Below the pieces are notes generated by a model. The model made no database searches. It was not told where the DNA came from and saw nothing but the letters and a program-made list of their open reading frames with translations. Source: Isoetes taiwanensis (Eukaryota; Streptophyta; Lycopodiopsida; Isoetales; Isoetaceae). From it: DNA of 64,000 bases. Both the position numbers and the translations under genes were made by a program. This document shows, piece by piece, positions 20,657 through 31,865 of the stretch. How positions within the stretch are numbered: position 1 is the stretch's first letter; each line of letters begins with the position of its first letter. The stretch covers positions 124,001 through 188,000 of the forward strand of contig JAJEKV010000306.1 of the NCBI GenBank assembly GCA_021234155.1, written 5' to 3'.

Positions 20657-22498
20657 TCATACTCTGTATTCACGGGCAATCGCGTACCATCTCCCAACCT
20701 CCACCTCAAGGTGGTGTGCACTCATTCTCATCCTGCATATGACGTGCCTTTTTTTTATGGAAATATTTTCATTTAGGTAGCTCATTTCACGCAACAGAGG
20801 GTTCATGAACTCTCTATAATACATCATCTTCGTGCCTGGCCTATGCCATACCCTGTTCATCACTGTTTCTCTTACCCATTCCCTAATCCTGTCTTTATTG
20901 CTCCCTAGATTTTCAATGCTAAGTCCCCACTTCTTCAACCATATCATCCCATCTCCATACCACCCTTTTTCAAACGACTCCTTTTGTGCCAATCGCGGGT
21001 AACTGTCTTCATCTTGACTACCTACCTTGCTCCTTGCTCAAATATGTAAGAAATTGACATAATGCTTCGCATTCTAGAGGTAGCATTCCGCATTCTGCCA
21101 GCATTACTTCATATGGGGTTTGTACCTTTACGCCCAGCTCTGCATGTAGGAATTTCTTTTGCACTTTCTCTATTTTTTGCCATTGGTCTTGAGGCAGCCC
21201 TGGCCCCCAAACCTCACATCCATATAGAACCACTGCCTGTACTAATGTTTTGAAAAGCATCTTCTTCAAGCTAAACTTCCATATGTTTGCTTTTGCACAT
21301 TTCCTCTGCATTGCAAAAAAGGCTTTGAGCCCGCCGTTTATTCTTTGTTCCACTGTCTGATTCCACCTAAAGTGTTTGTCCACAATTAAGCCCAGGTACT
21401 TATAGGACGACGAGATCTCAACCATGCTGCCCTTATAAGTGAACTCATAGTTCTTGTCTAGCGTTGTTCCAAATATCACCACTTTGGTCTTGCTCAGGTT
21501 TACATGTAAACCCTTAGCATCACAGAAAGAAGCCCGCACATCTAGGTGCTTTTGCATCCCTTCCTTACTACGTGCAACCAGCACAATATCATCAGCATAG
21601 AGCAGCAGCTGGATAACATATCCAGCAAGTGAGGTGCCACCATCGCCTAGACTTGCAACCCATTCTTCGGTTCATCAATAAATATCCCAAATAGAGTGGG
21701 AGATAATGGGCAACCACCTTAACTCCTATATTCATCCACTTTCTCTCTACACTCATTCACATAAGGGAAAGAAAGTTGCACCCACACCATTTTCATATAA
21801 CATTTTCACCGCATCTCTATATGCATCGGGCACATTTATTCTTTCGGTGACCCACAAATTACCCACACGCACCTTTGTGTCAAATGCTTTGGTACAATCT
21901 ATGAATGCGACAAAAAGTGGCTTTCTTTTTCCTTATTTGAGTCTATCATAGCTCGGAAAGTGACTAGATGGTCGATGGTAGACTTTGAGGCCTAAATCCT
22001 GCTTGCCCTTGGCCACGACATCATCTTTTCGGTCCATGTATCTGATTTTGGATTCTACTATGGTGGCATAGAGCCAAAAAGATTGCAAACCATGATCATT
22101 ACGTAGTTATTGGGGTCCGTTTTGTCACACCTTATGAATTGGTATCACCCTATTCATTTGCCACGCTTATCCCGGAAAGCCATCTAGCAGCGGCATTTAG
22201 TAAATGTACTAGTGCATCCACCATTTGTGTGTGACCCATTTAAAGTAGCTCGCCACCAAACCAAGGGAGTCCGGGGCCTTTCTATTTGCCAATTTTGTAG
22301 CCCCTCCTGCACATCCACGCTTTGGAAAAGGTGAAATCGCCCCTCCTTTGTACCCGTTGTGCGGCTTATCCCCTCCACATGATATGGCTTTTTAACACGA
22401 TGCATCGGATCCTCCCTTTGGTAATTGTGGTGTTTCATATTTGCCTTGCTTAAGCTTCTTCCAAAATCAAGCGGGTGAGTGAGCAAAGATTTGACCAA
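20657..22498 (-). pseudogene. LINE A ORF2: reverse transcriptase and C-terminus
   Basis: On the minus strand the GCPLSPTLFGIFIDE-type block (about 21690-21650) and LLLYADDIVLVARS (YADD at 21599-21588) mark the catalytic palm. These are followed by a clean 188-codon stretch (21584-21018) with GLHVNLSKTKVVIFG, YKYLGLIVDKHFRWN and QAVVLYGCEVWG. The last block ends in C-terminal sequence at 20992-20657 (SAHHLEVEVGRW). The upstream part (22498-21700) is frame-broken. The LYGCEVWG ending without a zinc segment is unlike standard angiosperm L1. Confidence 0.8.
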
Positions 22499-22823
22499 CT
22501 CCTCACCTTGCGTTGCAAAAAGGCCCTTTTTTTTTTTTTTTTCTTCACTGGGGTTTTAAACTCCTTAATGAGTTTGGCAGGTGCCTCCCCATATGCCGGT
22601 TTATATTGCCTTCTTTTCTCTTTACATTAGCATTCGAACCACCCATTGCAAGGAGTCCTTTTTGCTTGTGGTGATGTGAAACAACTTCTATGGTCTCTAA
22701 TATACAAGGCGTCAAGATAGAGGCTCATCTCATCGCCCCATGCGGCCATTCCATATTTTCTATCGTTTTCAAAAGCGAGAAAGATACTGGTACGCCTTCT
22801 GTCATCAACATAAATCTTACCGG

Positions 22824-23700
22824 CTACATGATGCCTTTGGTTTTGAGGTTTTTCAAAGACCTTAATACTAGCAATAATAGGTACATGATCCGATTCCTCC
22901 TTTCCTCCAAAATTTGCATGTCTATAACATGGTGTTGAAGTATCTTTGGTGCTATGAAATAATCAACCACACTCTTGCCACGACATGTGCATCTATCTGT
23001 ATTAGGAAATCTTTTTGTACCATTGTAAATTAACATTTCCAAACCGCTACACATACCTAGCAAGGCATTCCCCATAGGAGTGGGCCATTGGTCCGTATCT
23101 TGAGAAACCCGATTCCATCCTATTTCCCCTATTTCAGTTTCATCCATTTGCTCCATCCATATAGGATCCCCGCAATCACTTGACATGGGCTGCTTGTTTG
23201 CTAGTTTGTCACGCCATTAAAATCACCTACTAGCACCACTTTGCCCGACGCCAAAAAACATGAGACATCCTGTTCCAATGCTAGAAAAGGGTCATCCATA
23301 TCCAAGCCATACATTCTATATGTCTGTTGCTTTAATGGAGGAAAGTAACAACCTGCAACATAAATATTCTGCCCATTTCCTGAAATTTCCACCCAGATGT
23401 ATTGTTTAGAGTCCTTAACCAATCTTACCATGTGAGCAAGCTCTTGTCTAGCGTAGCATGCAATCCCCTCCATATCCACGCCTTCTCCGACCTTTCATGT
23501 TCCCAAGCGGGTGCACTATTATGAAACACGGTATATCGGTAGTCCATTTTTCCTCATGTTCCCATGTTTAGAGAAAAAAGACCAAGTCTATAGATGCTAG
23601 AACATAAGCCCATTGAATCTACCTTCTCACTATTCAACGGTTAATGTTCCATGCCATAATCTGATGGTCTCTATTTCCTATTCCTCAACATGCACTTTCG
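22824..23700 (-). pseudogene. LINE A ORF2: AP-type endonuclease domain
   Basis: Minus-strand reading starts with IMAWNINR (about 23680), continues through VFFL-TWEHEEKW, then KQYIWVEISG and CYFPP. It reaches VVLVGDFNG (about 23215), the GDFN(A/G/S)R metal-binding motif of the exonuclease-endonuclease-phosphatase fold. NGTKRFPNTD and SVVDYFIAP (about 23025-22950) complete the domain (D-Y motif). A few stops interrupt it. Confidence 0.75.
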
Positions 23701-23806
23701 CCCACCTCTCCATCTTTGCCCTCTTATTGTTACGCTTTGGCATTTTTAAATTCTGAATTTCAGACTGGTGGGCTAGCGTCTCGTTCCTTGGTGAGGTCTT
23801 CGTTGA

Positions 23807-24526
23807 TCAAATATTTTGCCCACTCAAAGATTTTCTTTTCTGTAATACCTTCGTCCTATCACTACGGTTAGAGAACTTGAGCACCACATTGCGTGGTTTT
23901 GGTCCTTTCATCCCAACTCTATAAGCATCTTCAACAACGATTCCATCCACCTGCAATGTGTTTTCAATGAAGCTAGAGACCACCTCTTTAGTGATTTCCC
24001 CATCCTGCTCTGGCAGCCCTGCAATTCTCAAATTGAGTGCCCGTTTTTGCCTTTCTTGCTGCTCCAGAATATCTTCCATCCTACTGTTTAATTTATTGAC
24101 GACATCTTGGAATGAGTTATGTTCATCTCCCTCGTAGTATTCATCCTTCGAGATCTCCTTCTGTTTTAATTCTGCAATCTCCTCTCGCAACATTACGTTT
24201 TCTCTTGTTTGGTCGATAGGGTTTGGATATTTCTTCGAAAGAAACGCATTACCATTTCTGATTCTTTTGAGATCGCTTCCTTTCTCATGTGATCCAAGGT
24301 ATCCATTAGTTTCAGCATCACCGTGTTGAGGTTATTTATCATGCTTTCGGCATTTACGGTCGGTCACGGATAGTTGAATATGGGCTGCTGCATCCCGCAT
24401 ATGCATAAATTGTGAGCCACGTATTGGAGCGAAAAACCTTGCATACCATGTGCCTTTGAAAAGCCCATTTCCAACGGACCGAAGCCATTCCGGGCCTTTT
24501 CTGCATCCCAATTCTTTTGCTTGCAT
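23807..24526 (-). pseudogene. LINE A ORF1 (L1 ORF1p-like RNA-binding protein)
   Basis: The clean part (24193-23807, 128 residues) begins with a charged coiled coil (EEIAELKQKEISKDEYYEGD) and continues RMEDILEQQERQKRALNLRI, then AGLPE, leading into RNVVLKFSNRSDRTKVLQKR. That is the layout of L1-type ORF1 proteins: coiled coil followed by an RRM with the R-x-L-R-I-x-G-L-P-E motif. The N-terminal part (24526-24332) is in another frame. A 37-bp tandem duplication near 24560-24635 lies upstream. Confidence 0.7.
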
Positions 24527-25020
24527 TGTAAAGCACGTTTGTTTGCCAGTTTGCTAGTACGGGATCCGGAATCAGACCTGCAGGAGGGGCTGCTAGTATG
24601 GGATCCGGAATCAGACCTGCAGGAGAGTTTTGCAGCTCCGACTTGTCATGCTCTGCTATGCCAGGGATTATGTCATTTTTAAAAAGAAACTTCTGTTATG
24701 CGGTCTTGACCCTTTCCCTCGTCGATTCTTGCTGCGAGATCCTCCATGCTTTCAGTAGAACCTGCAGTCCCAAGTTTTCAGATTCTCAAAGGTCCGAATC
24801 CGATGATGCCGGCGATTCCCCTCCTTTGGCTTTTTAAAATCTTTTTTTTATTCATGCATCCGCCCCATCTTTTCGCAGTAAACCTCGATGCGCACCGCAC
24901 TACTATCCTTTTCCGGCCCCATCAGATAAAGACCCATGGTGCATCTCGCCCCATCCTTGATGGACCCCTCGACGGAGACCTGGGCCCATCGATTTTCCTC
25001 TTTGGTTCTAGTTTTCAAGG

Positions 25021-25028
25021 CGAGAGAG

Positions 25029-25085
<57 letters not shown>

Positions 25086-25101
25086 GATAAAGATATATCC
25101 C

Positions 25102-25182
<81 letters not shown>
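25021..25182. repeat. Compound (GA)n(TA)n...(AG)n microsatellite between LINEs A and B
   Basis: A short (GA)5 at 25021-25030, about 50 bp of (TA)n, a 28-bp link with ATATATCC, then about 73 bp of (AG)n (25110-25182). It separates the 5' end of LINE A from the 3' end of LINE B (both minus strand). Repeat-encoded YIYI and SLSL peptides here are not proteins. Confidence 0.9.
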
Positions 25183-25189
<7 letters not shown>

Positions 25190-25289
25190 GATTTTATTTA
25201 TGTCCATGAGACCATCACAGAGGACCACTACAATCATTACACATACAAATCACCTCTACTAACCATCCATTGTATCACAAAGAATACCA

Positions 25290-27000
25290 CTAGATGTATA
25301 TCTCCTCCTCATCATATATTTCCAGTAAATGCTTATAGCTTTTGATAGACAATTCTCTCATCTGCATGACTTCAGTTAAATAACCTCCTATAATCTCAGT
25401 TGGTAATTCAAAAAATTCTCGTAAGGATAAACCCGATGTAATACCATACATCCCTCTCAAGTTTTTTGATAAGCGGTACATTCTAATATAAAAGGTCGCT
25501 TCATCTTCAATGTCATCGGGTCCCACACACTTTTTATATGCGTCTATGTCGCGAAAAGTTCCCCCATCTTCCTACTTCCACCCCCAAATGGTGCGAACTA
25601 AGTCTCAACCTGCATATCAAGTGTCTTTTAAAATATGACAATCTTCCTGCAAGGTGTGGTGCCTCCATCATATCTAGATTAATGCAATCTCTATAAAAGA
25701 TCATCTTGGTTCGGGTCTTTCCCATAACCACGTTTCCCTTTATTAAAAATGTATTCTTCCAATTCCTTCTCTTCAACGGGTATTTCATCTAGTTCCATCC
25801 CCATTTAAGAGCCCATTCTCCTATACTAGCATACCATCCTTGGGACTGCTTTGAATCATGCGCCAAATGTGGCAATCTATCGTGATCCATTTTTTGCACC
25901 GATTAGGATACTTTAGTGTCGATGCAATGCTTCAACTCTAAAGGCATCATTCCGGCTTGTTTAGCATCATTGGAAGGAGTGCATCTTTACACCTAGTTAC
26001 GTAAGAAGAAGTTTCTTTTGGACTTTCTCGACCCTTTTCCGCAGTTCAATGATAAGCGGGTCCCCAAGTTTCACAACCATATAGTACCACTAGTAGAACC
26101 AAAGATATATAAAAGCATCTTTTTAAGTTTCCAATCCACAATTTACGCTTTTACGCATTTCCTTTGTAGTGCAAAAAGTGATTTTATTCAGCGTCTATTC
26201 TCTCGCTCAGCTGCGATTATTCCAGCTGTAGTTATGATCAACCACAAGACCCAAATATTTGTAATTTTTTGCTATCTCCACGCTCTCCTTTATAATGAAA
26301 ATAATAGTCCAGTGATCTGGTGCCAAAAATCAAAATTTTGTTTTACCCAAGTTTACCTTCATTTTGATAGCATCACAAAAACGGCAAAGCGCATCTAAGT
26401 TTTTACGCATATCATTTGCGCCGAGAGAACATAACAATATCATCGCATACAATAATAAGACAAGCACATATCCTGCAATGGTAGTTCCACTACCCCATGT
26501 TCATGTAGCCACGCGCCTCCGGTGATCTATATATAAACCAAATAATGTAGGTGTGGCGGGCATCCTGCTTCACACCAATATTACTAATTACCTCATCAGG
26601 TGCATTGTTGATTCGGTGGAAAGGATAAGCGGACTAATACCTGCTCATATGAATGCTTTGCCGCACTTCTAAGTTCTATTGGGACCCCAATATCTGCATG
26701 TGTTCCCATATATTTTTTCCTTCTTAGCATATCGAATGCTTTTGTCGGATCCACAAAACAAGCAAAAAGAGGTTTTTCGTTTTCTTTATTGAATCCATCA
26801 CCACCCTTATTGTGACTAAATGGTGCGTGAGGGTCGATCTTTTAGGCCTAAATCCGCTTTGTCCTTGAGCCCGCACCTCATTACTTTCAGCCCATCTACT
26901 AATATGCTTCTCAACCAATGTAGCAAATAGCTTGGAAAACAAGCTTCCAATCATTATCATACTATAATTATTCGGATCTTTCATCCCCCGGCTTTATGTA
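25290..27000 (-). pseudogene. LINE B ORF2: reverse transcriptase and C-terminus
   Basis: Minus strand 26984-26724 contains GQSGFRPKRSTLTHHLVTI, the RT block before the catalytic Asp residues. Broken frames from 26700 to 26000 give MKVNLGKTKF and NYKYLGLVVDHNYSWN equivalents to LINE A. C-terminal pieces lie at 25788-25534 and 25526-25290 (ending EEEIYI then stop). Frame breaks remove any continuous product. Confidence 0.75.
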
Positions 27001-27128
27001 TAGGTACAACTCGTTAATTTGCCATGATTGGGAAAACCGGTTTTCAAAGCTTTATTCATTATTTTCACCATTGCTTTCATCACGGATTCGCTGCCCATTT
27101 AATCATTTACGCACATAAGCCAAAACTA

Positions 27129-28160
27129 TCACCGCTTTCCCACAAGATAAACTCTCGTAATCCTCCTTGAACATCCAATTAGGTAGAACTCAAAACATGT
27201 TTGTCCCTCGCTCCATGTTATCTTCGGACCTTCTACATGATATAACTTGTTTATCTGCTGCATCAAAGCATTTAATTCCAAAACATTTTCATGATTCTTT
27301 TTCACCTTTAATTTCGACCAAAACTTTTTTGGATTTTCCAATAGCTCACCAACTAATACTTCTTGTCTTTTTTGCAAATAACTTCTCTTCTTTCTTCTGA
27401 CTAGCTTACGGTACTCATCTCTTATCTTGCATTTGTCTGCAGATATGGACATCTTAAATTCCAACCTCTTTGCTTTGCATTCTGCATCATACCACTTATT
27501 ACATGGTAGCCCCTTAGCCCTTCTTTGTGAAACAAAGCAATCATGTGCAGCATCAATAAGCATTGTGGTAAGTAATTTGTCCATATCATTTATATCCTCT
27601 GGCCACACTACATCTTTAAAACGCTGCTCGCAAAGGAGTTTATACTCATTCATTTTTTTGTATGCATATATATCAAAGATGGTACCCAACATTGGTGAGG
27701 CACCACGATACGTATCTTCTATTTGCATATGCATAACTTCTGAGGAAATGATCGATATGGGCGTGCTATCATCCACAAAGAAATTTGATATATTGGGCAA
27801 CATATGCATTCGGCTAGAGCAAAATCCACTACATGCGATACCATTCCCTAAAGATCCTTTGATGTACATTTTAGGTGAATCGGGAAATTTTTCAATTCCA
27901 TTCAAGATAATCAAATCAAGACCACTACACATGTTCAGAAAATGCATACCTTGAGGCTGAACTTCGTGACAACCATCATCCGTTCTCCTAGATAATCCAC
28001 TTGCATACATCTCCCCTGCATCAAGTGCATCCATCCAAATGGGATCACCGAATTTTTTACCAACATAAACTGTCTATATCGCAATTCTACTATTAAAGTC
28101 TCCCATTATCACTATGTCTCCGCTTTTCATAAAATCTATTGCATCTTGCTCCAAAAAATG
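27129..28160 (-). pseudogene. LINE B ORF2: endonuclease and linker
   Basis: From 28160 the minus strand reads DIVIMGDFNSRIAI and a stop. A clean 301-codon stretch follows (28034-27129) with FGDPIWMDAL just before it, then NGIEKFPDSP and the IACSGFCSSRMHMLPN region corresponding to the D-Y-xx motif of LINE A. A long basic linker (YRKLVRRKKRSYLQKRQEVL, KKFWSKLK) leads to RT. Length and order match LINE ORF2 between endonuclease and RT. Confidence 0.75.
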
Positions 28161-28180
28161 AAATGGATCATCCCTATCCA

Positions 28181-28183
<3 letters not shown>

Positions 28184-28258
<75 letters not shown>
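28184..28258. repeat. (GA)n tract at 5' border of LINE B
   Basis: About 75 bp of uninterrupted GA dinucleotides, (TC)n on the minus strand. It joins the truncated 5' end of LINE B to the 3'-end fragment of another LINE at 28259-28370. Its length is close to that of the (AG)n at the other end of LINE B (about 73 bp). Confidence 0.9.
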
Positions 28259-28263
<5 letters not shown>

Positions 28264-28370
28264 ATTAATTCCGTCTACTAGACCATCAAGGTCTATGAGA
28301 CGTATCCAAAAGAACATAGAATTCAATATCATGCCCTAGCTAAATATTGCCCTCATCTGCTTGAGGATCA
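28259..28370 (-). mobile_element. 3'-end fragment of a third LINE of the same family
   Basis: On the minus strand this reads ...CTTGATGGTCTAGTAGACGG then AATTAATAAAATC immediately before (TC)n. LINE B ends the same way (GATGGTCTCATGGAC ... AATAAAATC before (TC)n). Only about 110 bp are recognisable. Confidence 0.55.
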
Positions 28371-28399
28371 TTAGCTCTCTCTCTCTCATGCCAAGTTCA

Positions 28400-29372
28400 T
28401 CTTTATATTATAAAGTTTTAGTGTATGTCATGAATCAAACCCTAATTTGGATGGTCGAGATCATCTGATTGCATCCGAAGGCCGAAATTTATCGCACGAC
28501 TTTCCAACATCGTGATTGACCATGCTCTGATCTCTTAAAAGGAAAAGGGAAAAAAAAAAGGGAAGAGAAAAAGACAAAGTGAAAGGCAAAAAGGCATGTG
28601 TAAAAGGGAAAGAAGTAAAATGGAAAAGAGGAAAGGAAAAGAAAGGGAGAAAAGGAAGGTAAAAAGGATACTATGAAAAGGAGAAAGGGGAAAGGGTATG
28701 GACAGGAATAAAAGGGAAGGGAAAAAGGGGAAGAGGAAAAGGGTAGAGAGAAGGGAAGGGAAAAGGGAAAGGAAACAAAAAGGGGGAGGAGGGAGCAAAA
28801 AAGAACACTGGGACGGGAAGAGGAAAAATGTGGGGAAAAGAGAAAAAGAAAAGGGAAAAGGGACAGAAAAAAGGGGAAAAACAAAAAGGGAGGGGAGAAG
28901 GGAGGGGAAAAAAGAAAGGGAAAAAAAAGGAGGGGGAAGCGAGGAAGGGAATGAAAAAGGACATAGAGAAAACTGGAAGAGGGAAGGAGGGAAATGAGAA
29001 GGAAAAAAAAAGGAAGTGGGAAAGTGCGAGGAAAGAGAAGAAAGGAATGTATGGAAAATAGGAAAGGTAAAAAGAATAGAGGGAGAAGGGGAAGGAAAAA
29101 AGACACAAAAATAATGGGAAGGAAAAAAACGGCATTAGAAAAGAAGAAGAAAAAAAGGTATCGAAAAAGGGAAAGGGAAAAGGAAAATGGAGGGGAAGAG
29201 GGGGAAATGGGAGGGAAAAATGATACGGGACAAAGTGGAAGAGAGAAAGGGGTAGGAAAGGAGGAAAAGGGAAGGGAAAAAGGCTATCGAAAAGGAAAGG
29301 AAAGGGAAAGGGAAAGGAAAGGGGGCAAGGGAAGCGGGGTTTAATGGGAGAGGAGGGGCAAGGGGATTCACT
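28400..29372 (+). repeat. Homopurine repeat block B with conserved 5' flank
   Basis: A conserved flank (28405-28540: ATAAAGTTTTAGTGTATGTC, CATCTGATTGCATCCGAAGG, TTATCGCACGACTT, ATGCTCTGATCTCTTAA) leads into about 830 bp of almost pure A/G built from degenerate AAAGGGAAAAGG units. The same flank precedes the purine tract at 53345 and, inverted, borders the tract ending at 31775. A related leader lies at 55676-55760. It is a defined dispersed repeat family, not random low complexity. The long antisense open frames rich in Phe, Ser and Pro are artefacts of composition. Confidence 0.85.
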
Positions 29373-29589
29373 GTAGAAGTGCCATACAATGTGCCCCCGA
29401 AAGGACTTGTAGGGGTTTTTCACCCATTTCCATACACGATAATGAAGAGGTAGGGGGCTTTTGCCACTACTTGGGGTAAACTTTGTACCGGAAGGGGTCG
29501 AATTTGCCTTTCAAGAAATCGATACCTGGGGTGTTTTTGATCACCCTATGCACGCACATGGCATACCCCCCTTACTATAAGTGAACCCC

Positions 29590-29870
29590 CCGGGAGGAGG
29601 GGAGGAGAGGAGAGAGGAGGGGAGAAAAGGAAAAGGGATAGGTAAACTGGGAGGAGAAAAAAGGGAGTGAGGGAAAAATAAGGGTAAAATAGGAGAATAA
29701 GAAGGGGAAGAAGATAAAAAGAAAGAGTAAATAGAAAAAGAAAAAAAGGGAAAAGTAAAGAATAAGAAAACGGAAAAGGAAGAAAAAAAGGAAAAGGGGT
29801 GGAGAAAGAGTGAAAAAGGAACGGGCAAACAAAAATGGAAGAAAAGGGCATACAAAATTAGAAAAATAAA
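29590..29870 (+). repeat. Homopurine repeat block C
   Basis: About 280 bp of A/G-rich sequence starting GGGAGGAGGGGAGGAGAGGA, similar to the block at the left edge of the window (both include GGAAAAGGGGTGGAGAAAG). It is separated from block B by 215 bp of ordinary sequence with G/C runs. Confidence 0.8.
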
Positions 29871-29929
29871 ACCCGTGATTATGTACCAATTGTGCCTGTC
29901 TGCCTATTTGTATAAAGAGATTGACCATG

Positions 29930-30660
29930 CCAAGGTTGTCTAATAGTAGCAGGTAACCTATCCCCCGTGTCCATGTCTTCCTGTTCAGTTATTGAAGGCT
30001 AAGTAATGTTGATAGTCTGGCAAGTCGGGTAGCCTGCGTCCGAGGTGCTCCCATATCTCCATAAGGAAGATGAGATCCATATTTGCAGCAACTGAGTTGA
30101 GTATTTCTCTTCTGCAAAGCCCTGACAATTCCAGAAGATCAAACAGAGGCACAATTCTTATTTGTTAGCGGCAGATGCCGATATAGTTGTGGCAACAGGG
30201 AGGGAGGTGACAAGATTGGAATCAACATGCGGTGCACAGGAGGTTGCTAGAGAGGGCGGAGTAGGAGCATTATTACGAGCAGCAGAGGCTTGAAAAGAAA
30301 GATTCCAAGGGTTTGCAGCAACTTTGGTGGTAGAAAGATCTGCATCTTGCATCCGGCCAGTCCTGCTGCCCCTTGGTGGCAGATACTTTTAACTTGGGTC
30401 AATGCATGCCTGCATGTCTCCTGTTGTGCTTGAGTGAGATCTCGGTCAACATACGCCTGCTTGTCCTGATGCAATATAGCTCCTTGTATTTGCACATCTC
30501 CAACCGTAAATGTGATAATACAATGGCAGTCATGGGACTAAGCACCATATCAGCTTGCCCTAATAATGTGTACAGGTGCATAGAACATCATACGGACAGA
30601 CCAGCATTTGGAGGCATTCAATGAGGTTCTTCCCTGCTTCCTCTGGTAGGCCACAGACCA
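29930..30660 (-). mobile_element. LINE ORF1/endonuclease-start remnant (tentative)
   Basis: On the minus strand around 30110-30010 the sequence reads SGLCREEILNSVAANMDLIF followed by LMEIWEHLGRRLPDL, resembling the start of a LINE endonuclease (W-N-x-x-G-L...L...D-x-x-x-L-x-E-T). Upstream (30500-30150) lie Ala/Gln-rich frames such as TQAQQETCRHALTQVKSI that could be ORF1. Stops are frequent, and the assignment rests on one block. Confidence 0.4.
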
Positions 30661-30861
30661 CCACACTATGGTCTCTTCGTCTCTACTCTTAGTGCTCTCT
30701 GATCATCGGATCAATGTTGATCATCTCAGCAGGCGCTGTGTACTGTCTATGGGGTGTGGGATGTGGCCTGGTTTGGGGTTGCAGCAGCATGAGCAGACAT
30801 GACGGTGCAGCAGTTTCCTATGTGGACTGATGCTGTGCGGACATTTGAACATTCCATTTTT

Positions 30862-31066
30862 CTCTTCAATTTTCTCCTCTCTCCCTTCCTTTTCCTTGTC
30901 CTTTTCCTTTTTCTTTTTTCTTTCCCTTTTCCCATATCCCTTTTTTTTCTTTTCCTTTTTTCCAGTGCCCCTTTTTCTTTTCCCTTTATTTTCGTGCCTT
31001 TTTTACTTCCCTTTCCTCCTCCTTTATTCTCTTCTCTTTTTCCTTTTTTCGGTACCTTAAGACGTT
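30862..31066 (-). repeat. Homopyrimidine tract D
   Basis: About 205 bp almost entirely C/T on the plus strand (purine on the minus strand), with CTTTTTCC-type units. Separated from tract E by about 175 bp of ordinary sequence. Same family as the purine blocks, in inverted orientation. Confidence 0.85.
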
Positions 31067-31239
31067 AAACTGCCATACCCATGGTCACGGGTTCAACGCC
31101 TCGTTGTGAAAGTGGCCATGCAATGTAAAGTTGGTGGGGGAAGGACCCACTTCAGCAATGTAAAGTGGTTGGGGCAGGACCCATCTGGGTGTGTTGTAAA
31201 GTGTCACATGTCCGATAGGACGCTGCCTTGTGGCGTGAC
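31067..31239 (+). other. Island between pyrimidine tracts with tRNA-like B box (weak)
   Basis: Contains GGTCACGGGTTCAACGCC (31082-31099), close to a pol III B-box context, followed by an internal near-duplication of GGACCCA and CAATGTAAAG. No A box and no tail were recognised, so a SINE assignment is only a possibility. Confidence 0.2.
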
Positions 31240-31865
31240 GTTAAAATCTCTTCTTCTTCTTCTTCTTCTTCTCTTTTCCCCTTTCTCGCACTTTTCCTCT
31301 TCACTTTTTTTCCCTTTTCTTTTTCCCCATTCCCTCTTCCAGTTTTCTCTATGCCCTTTTTTCTTCCATTCCCCACTTCCCCCTCCATTTTTCTTTTTCC
31401 CTTTCTCTTTTTCCATCCCTTTTTCTCTCTCATTTTTTTTTTCGTGTTCTTTTTCCCTTTCTTTTTTCTCCTTTCTCCACCTTTTTCCTCTTCCCCTTTC
31501 TTATGATCCCTTTTCGCTCCCTCCTCCTCCCCCTTTTTTTCCCTTTCCCTTTTCCTTTTCTTTTCCCTTCCCTTCTCTCTACCCTTTTCCTCATCCCCCT
31601 TTTCCCTTCCCTTTTACTCCTGTCCTCATCCTTTCCCTCTTCTTCTTTTCGTAGTGTCTTTTTTTCCTTTCTTTTCCTTTCCTTTTTTCGTGCTCTTTTC
31701 CATTTCCTTTTCCCTTCTACTCGTGCCTTTTTGCGTTTCACTTTGCCCTTTTCCTTTTCCATTTCCTCTTCAGACATTAGAGCATGGCCAGTGTTGCGAA
31801 GTCGTGCGATAAATCTCGGCATTCAAATTCAATTAGATGATCTCAACCATCTGAATTAGGGTTTG
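31240..31865 (-). repeat. Homopyrimidine tract E with inverted conserved flank
   Basis: About 535 bp of C/T-rich plus-strand sequence beginning with (CTT)n. Its right flank (31770-31865) is the reverse complement of the flank at 28430-28540: AGATTTATCGCACGACTT, GATCATCT and AACCCTAATT equivalents appear in the same order on the minus strand. Blocks B/C and D/E therefore form a large imperfect inverted pair. Confidence 0.85.

Larger units (their letters stand above)
20297..25020 (-). mobile_element. LINE A: nearly full-length antisense non-LTR retrotransposon, (TC)n-bordered
   Basis: Read on the minus strand, the element runs from about 25020 (5') to 20297 (3'): a leader, an ORF1 with coiled coil and RNA-recognition-like domain, an apurinic-type endonuclease, a reverse transcriptase with YADD, and a C-terminal segment without the zf-RVT zinc knuckle. 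The 3' end continues into (TC)n, and the 5' end also abuts TC/TA dinucleotide repeats at 25021-25182. Several stops and shifts make it non-functional, but domain content is complete. Confidence 0.8.
25183..28183 (-). mobile_element. LINE B: 5'-truncated antisense LINE of the same group as LINE A
   Basis: Minus strand from 28183 to 25183: endonuclease domain starting within LDRDDPFHFLEQDAIDFM (LINE A has the equivalent LDMDDPFLALEQD), GDFNSR at about 28105, then RT and a C-terminus resembling LINE A (SSHHLGVEVGRW matches SAHHLEVEVGRW). Its 3' UTR contains GATGGTCTCATGGAC...AATAAAATC just before (TC)n. The first third of the endonuclease is missing, and the truncation point lies directly on another (TC)n tract (28184-28258). 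Confidence 0.8.

Noticed and set aside
28489-29423. Open frames of 200-250 codons rich in Phe, Ser, Pro and Leu on the minus strand
   Set aside because: They are read through almost pure A/G sequence, overlap in several frames, and reflect composition. No start context or domain.
31082-31239. SINE with pol III promoter
   Set aside because: Only a B-box-like motif is visible; no A box, no tail and no target duplication. Kept as a weak note.
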